Source: an uncultured Pseudomonadota bacterium (GTDB taxonomy: Bacteria; Pseudomonadota; Gammaproteobacteria; Enterobacterales; Succinivibrionaceae). Taken from it: 39,171 bases of DNA. The notes under the pieces were generated by a model. The model ran no database searches, was not told where the DNA came from, and saw nothing but the letters and a program-made list of their open reading frames with translations. The first letter of the stretch is position 1. The number at the start of each line of letters is the position of its first letter. Where the stretch lies: assembly GCA_900317945.1 (NCBI GenBank), contig ONIT01000012.1, positions 1 to 39,171 of the forward strand, in the 5' to 3' direction. Of the stretch, positions 1 through 6,310 are shown in pieces. A program made the position numbers and the translations under genes.

Positions 1-115
1 TTGACTGTTAAGCACATCATTCAGAGGTCTTATCTTCCTCTTTCCTGACAGTGCCCACACAGATTGTCCTGTCCAACTTGTTAAAGAACCTGTTGCTCTG
101 TCGAGCGACAACAGG
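1..115 (-). promoter_or_regulatory. rRNA operon leader with boxB hairpin and boxA antitermination site
   Basis: Read on the minus strand this is a gammaproteobacterial rrn leader. A boxB-like hairpin (arms CCTGTTG/CAACAGG, 89-115) is followed by a boxA element (GTTCTTTAACAAG, 77-89), one base off the core of E. coli TGCTCTTTAACAA. Next comes a stretch with GACAATCTGTGTGGGCACT, the same block that follows boxA in E. coli rrn leaders. Such leaders load the Nus antitermination complex onto RNA polymerase transcribing rRNA. The 16S gene itself is not in the window and would begin left of base 1. Confidence 0.88.
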
Positions 116-120
116 CGTGT

Positions 121-190
121 ATTATACGCTCCTTTCCCTGAAATGCAAGAGATTTTTAATGTTTTTTTAATATTTCTTTTAAATAATCTT
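121..190 (-). promoter_or_regulatory. rRNA-type promoter with UP element
   Basis: On the minus strand a perfect -10 TATAAT (121-126) lies 16 bases from TTGCAT (143-148), the spacing typical of E. coli rrn P1 promoters. A run of A/T tracts (about 150-190) sits where an UP element should be. Downstream of the -10 the discriminator is ACACGCC. Transcription should start near 113-115 and run into the boxB/boxA leader. Growth-rate control by ppGpp is expected for such a promoter but is inference. Confidence 0.85.
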
Positions 191-241
191 AAATCGGCTA
201 AAAAATCGTCTGAAAAACAGCCGGCCGGAAAAATTCTCTTT

Positions 242-247
242 TATAAT
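242..247 (+). promoter_or_regulatory. Candidate -10 box for the RRM-protein gene
   Basis: A perfect TATAAT lies about 107 bases before the start codon at 354, in AT-rich DNA shared with the divergent rrn promoter. No convincing -35 hexamer is seen at 16-18 bases upstream, so the call rests on the -10 alone. Confidence 0.4.
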
Positions 248-353
248 CAGCAGTGTTTTCTCATGGGCACCGGCTCTCACGCACTGCATGCTGCAGAGCG
301 CTTTTTCCGGATCCGCCCCGAGCCCCCGCAGGGCCGCACATACAAGAGGTCAT

Positions 354-1142
354 ATGGTTTTAAGTCAGCCTGCTCACCGCATCTACAGGACGCTTCTCAT
401 CGCCGCAATAATGGGCTTTCTCTTCGCCTTCATTGATTTCTACGCCCAGCGGTGCTTTCTTTTCGGCACAGGGGAGTTTGCCCCGTTCTACCATTCGCTT
501 TCCGTCTTTTTCTACTGCATTGTCACCGCGCTTGTTGTAAACGCGATGTCCCCGAAAATCGTAAGGTCCAAGAAGAGAAAGGAGTTCCTCCGCTTCCTTT
601 TCTCACATCCTGATCTCAGGAGAAAGGCCAGGGAGCAGTACGGCTCTGAGTTCCGCATCCCTGACTCTGACAGCACTGACAATGATGATTCGGATGAACA
701 GCCGGATGAAGAAAGAAGCGCTGACAATGGACAGGCTGAAGGAAAAGACGGCACTCAGTCTGTATACGTAGGAAACATACCTTTCAGAACGGACCGTCAG
801 GAAATAGAGGATCTCTTCAGGACAGTAGGCGAGGTCTATTCCGTAAAGTGCTTCCAGAAGCACTCGCGCAAGGAATCCTACTCCTACGCTTTTGTCGAGA
901 TGAACGCGGCAGAGGCTCAGAAGGCAATTGAGCAGCTTGACGGGACTGAGCTTGACGGAAGGAAACTAGTGGTCAGGGCATCCAACTCAGGACAGGACGG
1001 CTCTTCCGACAGAGGCAGCCCTCGCAGCCGGAAAACCAGAAAGCGAGGCGGAGCCAGAACCGCAACCAGGTCTGCCAGGGCGGCCTTATCTGTAACAGAT
1101 TCCAATCAGAAAGCATCTGAAGAAGAGCAGAGCACCAACTGA
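354..1142 (+). CDS. Membrane-anchored RNA-recognition-motif (RRM) protein
   Basis: A 262-residue protein with two hydrophobic segments (about 12-30 and 44-65), a basic stretch (RSKKRKEFLR, 71-80), an acidic linker (about 103-131) and one RRM domain (about 136-210). RNP2 is VYVGNI (137-142) and RNP1 is YSYAFVEM (176-183). The tail is rich in Arg/Lys/Ser (about 214-245) and would add non-specific RNA affinity. I chose ATG 354 over an upstream in-frame ATG at 288 because AAGAGGT lies just before it and the protein then starts close to its first membrane segment. Membrane-tethered RRM proteins exist in other gammaproteobacteria, but the RNA targets are unknown. The gene stands alone, divergent from the rrn promoter, and is less GC-rich than the core genes. 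Binding of RNA at the inner membrane is inference. Confidence 0.85.
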   Translation: MVLSQPAHRIYRTLLIAAIMGFLFAFIDFYAQRCFLFGTGEFAPFYHSLSVFFYCIVTALVVNAMSPKIVRSKKRKEFLRFLFSHPDLRRKAREQYGSEFRIPDSDSTDNDDSDEQPDEERSADNGQAEGKDGTQSVYVGNIPFRTDRQEIEDLFRTVGEVYSVKCFQKHSRKESYSYAFVEMNAAEAQKAIEQLDGTELDGRKLVVRASNSGQDGSSDRGSPRSRKTRKRGGARTATRSARAALSVTDSNQKASEEEQSTN

Positions 1143-1146
1143 GAAC

Positions 1147-1178
1147 TGTGCAGTAATCCGCAGCTTGATTACTGCACA
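1147..1178. repeat. Perfect 12-bp inverted repeat behind the RRM gene
   Basis: TGTGCAGTAATC (1147-1158) and GATTACTGCACA (1167-1178) are perfect reverse complements around an 8-base loop, beginning 5 bases after the RRM stop codon. Neither strand has a U-tract after it, so it is not a classical intrinsic terminator. It could stabilise the 3' end of the mRNA or act with Rho. Confidence 0.75.
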
Positions 1179-1206
1179 CAAACAGTGATTCAGTAACGAC
1201 CACTAT

Positions 1207-1236
1207 TTGGTATTCCGGACTCTCCTTTGCTAAATT
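1207..1236 (+). promoter_or_regulatory. Candidate extended -10 promoter for the AAA-ATPase/nuclease gene
   Basis: TTGGTA (1207-1212) and TAAATT (1231-1236) are 18 bases apart, and TGC directly precedes the -10, giving an extended TGn element. It lies 48 bases before the start codon at 1285. Confidence 0.45.
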
Positions 1237-1284
1237 TATAACTGTCAACTATCATCTGACTAAACTGTCACAGAGGGCAGACTT

Positions 1285-3069
1285 ATGATTGTCAACTCAG
1301 CAGCGACTCTGAAGCCTCGGGCCGGCAATGAAGATTTCACGGATTTCATCAACGGTCATTACTACTACGTTGACAAAACGCAGTATCTCAAGGAAATCTT
1401 TTCAGATTCCAGCGACAGACTGTTAATACTGCGACCCAGACGCTTCGGGAAAACTCTGATGATGAGCACACTCAGACATTTCCTGGAAATCAACAGGAAA
1501 CGCCCGGGAGATACGTCAGAGCACGAAAAACTCTTCAAAGGCCTCAGCGTTCTGGATGATCGTGAATTCACTGCAGAGTGCATGGGACAGTTTCCGGTAG
1601 TTTTCTTCTCATTTAACGGAGTCGATGGAAAAAACTTCGACTCAGCCATGTCAAACCTCTCATCAAGCATATTCAGTCTTGCAGAAGAATTCGAATGGCT
1701 GATGGACAGTGAACGGCTCAACAGCAGACAGAAAGAAAGCCTAGGCAACCTTTTAAATGAAAAGCTTATGAGGAGCAAGGAAGCACAGAGCTACGTCATA
1801 TCCTCGCTCACAACGCTGTGCTCGCTTCTCCTCACCCACTATGGCAGAAAGCCTGTATTTCTGATCGATGAATATGACGTTCCTCTGCAAAAAGCTTCAC
1901 TGCGCGGATATTACCAGGACATGCTTGATGTGATCCGCCCTATGCTTACAAAACTGCTGAAAAATAACTCCAATGTCTACAAGGTTATTATGACTGGCTG
2001 TCTCAGAGCCAGCAAAGAAAGCATCTTCACCGGAATGAACAACATCGAGGTCAATACCGTACTCAGCAGCAGGAACAGACTTGCAAAGGCTTTCGGCTTC
2101 ACACCGGATGAGGTGATGAAAATGCTCCGGTATTACGGACTGGAGAACCTGTATGAAAATGCTCGTCTTTGGTACGACGGTTACAGCATAGACGGAAATG
2201 ATATGTTCTGTCCATGGGACGTAACCTGTTACTGCATGGATGTTGCGACCCCGTGTATGGATTCTGATCCAGCATTATTCGAGCCTCCTTCCTATTGGAA
2301 TGGTTCCAGCAGCAACGACATTATCAGAGAGTTTCTTCCTTATTTAAGATCAGACGATTCTGACATGATGGAGGCTCTCATAAGAGGCGAGAGTGTACAG
2401 CTGAGAGTCAGCGATTCGCTGAGTTATGGTGAGCTGAATAAGCATCGTCCTGAGCATTTCTGGTCTATTCTTGTCTACACCGGGTATCTGACCAAAGACA
2501 GAAACGGCACAAAAAATTCCAATGTGTTCAGGATACCAAATGCGGAAATCAGATCATGCTTCCGTGACCAGATAGCACAGTATTACGATCCACAAGAGAA
2601 AGGTGTTTTTGCCAATATATCAGAAATCATTGCCAATGAGCTGCTAGAAGGCAGAGAAACAAATCTACGTGATTCAATGAACGATACACTGGCGGCATTC
2701 GTATCAGTCAGGGACTCAGCTGTACGGGCACCAAGGGAAAATTATTACCACGGATTCATAAATGGACTCCTTGCCCCAGCCGCAGATTCCAAAACAATCC
2801 GGGACTATAGCTCCAACAGGGAAAGCGGAGACGGCTATCCTGACGTTTCATTCCGCGGCAGCGAAAGCGGGACAGGAACGGTTATAGAACTGAAGCATGT
2901 CAGCGACATGAACGACCTCAAAAAGGCATCGGAAGACGCGCTTTCGCAGATAATCAGCAAAAACTATGCTGAGCGCCTCTTCAGAGACGGACTTACAGAA
3001 GTCATGGCATGGGGAATCGCCTTCTGCGGCAGGCACTGCGACGTGTCATTCAGGAAACTCAGGCCCTGA
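1285..3069 (+). CDS. AAA-ATPase-like protein with C-terminal PD-(D/E)xK nuclease-like domain
   Basis: A 594-residue protein with the architecture of the PF09820 (AAA-ATPase_like) plus PF08011 (PDDEXK_9) family. The N-terminal part has the family's YYVDKT motif (27-32) and a Walker A variant RPRRFGKT (50-57). Walker B is VFLIDEYD with D195/E196. Near the C-terminus D520 in GYPD and E535-L-K537 in IELKH form a D...ExK nuclease-like signature. The family is abundant and multi-copy in host-associated anaerobes; its function is unknown, with DNA-related or defence roles proposed. There is no partner gene: an RRM gene lies upstream and murI, on the other strand, downstream. The composition is AT-richer than the core, consistent with transfer. 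Both motif sets look intact, so the protein is probably active. The family call is firm, the role is not. Confidence 0.88.
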   Translation: MIVNSAATLKPRAGNEDFTDFINGHYYYVDKTQYLKEIFSDSSDRLLILRPRRFGKTLMMSTLRHFLEINRKRPGDTSEHEKLFKGLSVLDDREFTAECMGQFPVVFFSFNGVDGKNFDSAMSNLSSSIFSLAEEFEWLMDSERLNSRQKESLGNLLNEKLMRSKEAQSYVISSLTTLCSLLLTHYGRKPVFLIDEYDVPLQKASLRGYYQDMLDVIRPMLTKLLKNNSNVYKVIMTGCLRASKESIFTGMNNIEVNTVLSSRNRLAKAFGFTPDEVMKMLRYYGLENLYENARLWYDGYSIDGNDMFCPWDVTCYCMDVATPCMDSDPALFEPPSYWNGSSSNDIIREFLPYLRSDDSDMMEALIRGESVQLRVSDSLSYGELNKHRPEHFWSILVYTGYLTKDRNGTKNSNVFRIPNAEIRSCFRDQIAQYYDPQEKGVFANISEIIANELLEGRETNLRDSMNDTLAAFVSVRDSAVRAPRENYYHGFINGLLAPAADSKTIRDYSSNRESGDGYPDVSFRGSESGTGTVIELKHVSDMNDLKKASEDALSQIISKNYAERLFRDGLTEVMAWGIAFCGRHCDVSFRKLRP

Positions 3070-3103
3070 ATTCCCACTCCTGAACCGCAGCCGCACGGGA
3101 GTG

Positions 3104-3898
3104 TCAGAGAGCTCCCTTCTCCCAGATCCTGAGCTCTCCTAGTCCCATGTCGCGCAGGACTCCGCGAATCCCCTCGAGCCTCGGCTCGCTCTTCGTGCAG
3201 AAGGCCTCTCCGGTGCCTCCCTGCCCTGCTGCCCCGGCATTTCCAGTAAGCGACGCTACCCTTCTTGCTATCGCCTCCCCTGAATCAATGAGGCTTCTCC
3301 CCGGGAGGATGCTCTCAATCTCCGGCCTCAGATGCGGAAAATGCGTGCACCCCAGGACTATCACGTCAGTTAGCGGCTCCTCCGCAAACGGAGCGAGCTC
3401 ATGCCTCATGACATCCATGTCGACCATGCCGCCGGAGAGCTTCTTCTCCGCCTCGCGGACCAGCGCCGAGCTCCCGACCCTTATAATCCGGCAGCCCCGG
3501 TCGAACTCGTCGATGAGCTTCTGTGTATAGCTCCGGTGCACGGTCGCGGGAGTAGCGAGAAGGCCGATCACGCCGGTTTTCGTGAGGGACGCCGCAGGCT
3601 TCAGCGCGGGGACTACTCCAACAACCGGGATATCAAGGACTGACCTGAGGCTAGGGAGCGCTACAGTACTGGCGGTATTGCAGGCAATGACGGCAAGCCC
3701 AGCGGAGAGCCTTCTCACGAGATCGGAGACTATTGAGGTGACTCTTTCAATGAGAAAGTCAGATGGCAGCTCGCCGTACGGGAAGCAGGCGTTGTCAAAG
3801 ACATAGGAATAGGTGAAACCCGGATTGAGCTTTCTCACGGCCTCAAGAACTGACAGGCCGCCCACTCCGGAATCAAAGAACAGAACGTTAGTCGGCAT
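3104..3898 (-). CDS. murI: Glutamate racemase MurI
   Basis: The cytoplasmic enzyme interconverts L- and D-glutamate and so supplies D-Glu for peptidoglycan. The 264-residue product has the family hallmarks: DSGVGG (D9-S10), the first catalytic cysteine in ACNTAS (C73) and the second in GCTHFPH (C184, with H186). The length matches bacterial MurI. The gene follows btuB, the same order as in E. coli. The start at 3898 is set by the strong ribosome-binding sequence GGGGAGGAG two bases upstream and by the near-terminal FFDSGVGG strand. That ribosome-binding site is the 3' arm of a 9-bp hairpin (3900-3935), described separately. It is unclear how this presumably essential gene is kept on when the B12 riboswitch shuts off btuB. 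Confidence 0.97.
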   Translation of the reverse strand: MPTNVLFFDSGVGGLSVLEAVRKLNPGFTYSYVFDNACFPYGELPSDFLIERVTSIVSDLVRRLSAGLAVIACNTASTVALPSLRSVLDIPVVGVVPALKPAASLTKTGVIGLLATPATVHRSYTQKLIDEFDRGCRIIRVGSSALVREAEKKLSGGMVDMDVMRHELAPFAEEPLTDVIVLGCTHFPHLRPEIESILPGRSLIDSGEAIARRVASLTGNAGAAGQGGTGEAFCTKSEPRLEGIRGVLRDMGLGELRIWEKGAL

Positions 3899-3899
3899 G

Positions 3900-3935
3900 G
3901 CTCCTCCCCGGCGGCAGTATACACCAGGGAGGAGC
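3900..3935 (-). promoter_or_regulatory. Hairpin that sequesters the murI ribosome-binding site, with a possible promoter in its loop
   Basis: In the btuB-murI spacer, GCTCCTCCC (minus strand, 3935-3927) can pair perfectly over 9 bp with GGGAGGAGC (3908-3900), which is the murI Shine-Dalgarno sequence. The loop is 18 nt. The loop contains TATACT (minus strand, 3921-3916), a possible -10 box. A transcript starting from it would begin near 3909 and would lack the anti-SD arm. The -35 is poor. The pairing is read directly; the control model is inference. Confidence 0.55.
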
Positions 3936-3957
3936 TTTTTAAGTAAGAGGACCGGGC

Positions 3958-5847
3958 TTATTCGCCGAAGCTCAGCTCGAAGCCGATCTCGTAGTTTCTC
4001 TCGGGCTCAGGATAGCCGGGAGCGGACTCGTAGTTGCGGTCAAAGAGGTTCCTGACTGCGCCGGTGACCTTGAGGTTCTGTGTAACCTGCCAGCCTGCCG
4101 AGAGGTTCCAGACTGCGTAGTCAGGAAGCTTCTTCTGATAGCTGCTGTAGCGGTCGCCGTAGTAGTCAACGCTGAGTGAGGCGTCATACGCGTCCATGTC
4201 GAACACAAGGTTGTAACGGAGGTTCTGCTTCGCGACATTGGGCACTTCCTTGCCGCTGTCAGGATTCCTCGCGTACTTGAAGCCGGCGAAGGCCTGATGG
4301 GTGAAGTACCAGGTGGTGAGGTTCAGCTCGGCCTCAACGCCCTCGACTCTTGCCTTGTCGATGTTGTACGGGAGCCAGTTCCTCGCAGAATCGTAGACGA
4401 TGCGGTCCTTGTAGTCGGTGCGGTAGCCGGTGACCTTCCAGTCAAGCGCCTTGTGCGCGCCCTCAAAGAGGAGCTCCCAGGATCCGGACTTCTCAGGATC
4501 AAGCTCAGGGTTGCCCATGTACGGATAGTACAGGTTCATGATGCTCGGAGCCCTGAAGCTGGTGCCGTAGCGGAGGGAGGTCCTGAAGAGCGGGGAGTAT
4601 CTCCAGCCGAACCCTGCCTGCCAGGTGCCGTGGTTGCCGAACTGCTCGTAGTGGTCGAGCCTTCCGGAGAGCTCCGCCTGCCAGGTGCCGTCATCATAGG
4701 ACGCGAGAAGGTAGGCGCCGGTGTTGTACATGTCGCCGCTGTCGGTCTTAATCTCTGATCCGCCTGCCCTTGCGCCGTCGTCAAGACGATCGTTCCTGAA
4801 GTCATATCCGGCGCCGAGGGTGAATGACTCGCCGAAGGTGTACTCGTTCGCGAAAAGCATGTTCCAGGTCTTTACCGGAACATAGGTGTTGGCTCTGTTC
4901 CTTGACTCAGGAACAGCCCAGGCATTCTCAGTCTGGAGGACGTAGTCATAGGCATCGGTCTTCTGGAAGCTGAAGTCGAGTGTGCTGCGGTACTTCTTTC
5001 CGGAGTACTTGAGTCCTGCGGTGTAGAGGTAGCTCTCAACCCAGTTGGTTGACATCTGCTCGTACGGCAGGTAGGTGAAGTAGTCATAGCTGGACTCGTC
5101 GTACTGTGCCTTGGTGCGTGTCCAGTGGCCGGAGAGCGAGAGCAGGAACTCCGGGGTGAAGAGATGCTGGTAGTCAAGCATCAGGGAGTGGCCGCGGAAG
5201 CCGTGCCTGTCGCCGTCATTGACGCCTTCCAGGGGCTTCACGTTGTAGCCGTGCTCCATCTCGTAGGAGCCTGCGATCTTGAGCTCGTCATTCTCGGTAA
5301 TGGGAAGCCTCAGCGCGCCTGAGACGCTCCTGTTCGCGAAGGAGCCGTACTTTGCGGCAAGCTTGCCTGACTTCTCGCCCATCTCGGGACGGGTGATGAT
5401 GTTGATGACAGCGGCAGTTGCCTGCGAGCCGTAGACGGTCGCGCGGGCGCCGCGGATGTACTCAACCCTCTCGATGTTCGATACGGGGATGGTGCTGATG
5501 TCAACAGATCCGCTGTAGGAGGAGTTGAGCTTCACGCCGTCAAGGAGAACCAGCGTGTCAACCGCGCTGCCGCCGCGGGTGGCGACGGAGGAGCTCTGTC
5601 CGCGTCCGCCGTTCCTTATAACCTCAACGCCGGGGAGCCTTCTTGCGATGTCGGTGAAGGACTTCGGGTTGATGATCTCGATATCGTGCCTGGTGAGGAC
5701 GGTAACAGGTGCGAGGTTTGATGAGGTGGGCTCGCTGAAGCGGCTTGCGGTGACCTCATAGGTTACGTCGGCCTCATCCGCATATGCGGTGAGCCCAAGG
5801 GCCTGCAGCAGCGCTGCGACGCCAATAGCAAGATTGAATTTTCTCAT
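3958..5847 (-). CDS. btuB: TonB-dependent vitamin B12 outer-membrane receptor BtuB
   Basis: A 629-residue receptor with a signal peptide (likely cleaved after AYA, residue 23). A TonB-box-like segment (about VTYEVTASRF) follows, then a plug domain with LAPVTVLTRHDI, ARRLPGVEV, LVLLDGVKLN and VEYIRGARATVYGS, all close to E. coli BtuB plug motifs. The rest is a 22-strand-type barrel. The specificity for cobalamin is supported by the cobalamin riboswitch in its leader and by murI downstream, as in E. coli. Transport needs TonB-ExbBD and BtuCDF, none of which is in this window. One oddity is the C-terminus: the barrel ends ELSF followed by two extra residues (GE), so the usual terminal phenylalanine recognised by BamA is not last. 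Confidence 0.93.
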   Translation of the reverse strand: MRKFNLAIGVAALLQALGLTAYADEADVTYEVTASRFSEPTSSNLAPVTVLTRHDIEIINPKSFTDIARRLPGVEVIRNGGRGQSSSVATRGGSAVDTLVLLDGVKLNSSYSGSVDISTIPVSNIERVEYIRGARATVYGSQATAAVINIITRPEMGEKSGKLAAKYGSFANRSVSGALRLPITENDELKIAGSYEMEHGYNVKPLEGVNDGDRHGFRGHSLMLDYQHLFTPEFLLSLSGHWTRTKAQYDESSYDYFTYLPYEQMSTNWVESYLYTAGLKYSGKKYRSTLDFSFQKTDAYDYVLQTENAWAVPESRNRANTYVPVKTWNMLFANEYTFGESFTLGAGYDFRNDRLDDGARAGGSEIKTDSGDMYNTGAYLLASYDDGTWQAELSGRLDHYEQFGNHGTWQAGFGWRYSPLFRTSLRYGTSFRAPSIMNLYYPYMGNPELDPEKSGSWELLFEGAHKALDWKVTGYRTDYKDRIVYDSARNWLPYNIDKARVEGVEAELNLTTWYFTHQAFAGFKYARNPDSGKEVPNVAKQNLRYNLVFDMDAYDASLSVDYYGDRYSSYQKKLPDYAVWNLSAGWQVTQNLKVTGAVRNLFDRNYESAPGYPEPERNYEIGFELSFGE

Positions 5848-5887
5848 TTGCTTGAATTCCAGAAAACGCGTAGATTCAGTTATTTTG

Positions 5888-6036
5888 GTTCATCGGCAAG
5901 TCTTCGGACTCCGGACTTTGGCCGTCACGACTTCCCGCCTGAGCAGTGTCATTCCGGACGGCAGTTCCCGTTACCGCAGCGCGTCTGTTCCGGATTCTCA
6001 CCGGATTCCTTATTGAGCGTTCCCACGCACCGACGG
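5888..6036 (-). ncRNA. Cobalamin riboswitch
   Basis: The minus-strand leader of btuB shows the AdoCbl-riboswitch consensus in order: GGTGCGTGGGAA near the 5' end (about 6033-6018), AAGGAATCCGGTGAGAATCC for the P3/J region, CGGTAACGGGAACTGCC, GGCGGGAAG, and the AAGTCCGGAGTCCGAAGACT / TGCCGATG end. Known members bind coenzyme B12 and reduce expression of the downstream gene. The btuB start is about 40 bases beyond the 3' end, close enough for translational control. No clear U-tract terminator is seen. A weak -10 (TAAAAT, about 6048) may be the promoter. Confidence 0.93.
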
Positions 6037-6310
6037 GGCTATTTTACAGTGAATGGAAGATTTTGCAGAAAAATGTGACATAAGGCACAGATACGGCAGG
6101 ACTGTCTGTGAGCATTTGCCTCAGGCACTGCAATTTTATAAAGACGATGGATAAGCGGTAATGCAGTACAGAACAGCGGATGCCTGAACAGTGCTGCCAG
6201 GCCTGCCTGAAAATCAGAAAGGCCGGGATCACAGGCAGCTGCCGGGCTGACAGCACTCCACTCCCAGAGATTGGAAGCAACGCCAAATGAAGTGACTGCG
6301 CAGGACGCTC

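Noticed and set aside
143..436. Open frame of 97 codons on the plus strand
   Set aside because: It covers the rrn promoter/UP element and the 5' end of the RRM gene in another frame, has no ribosome-binding site and low-complexity sequence.
3927..3940. GGGAGGAGCTTTTT as a plus-strand terminator
   Set aside because: No plus-strand gene ends here; the hairpin is better read as an SD-sequestering structure on the minus strand.
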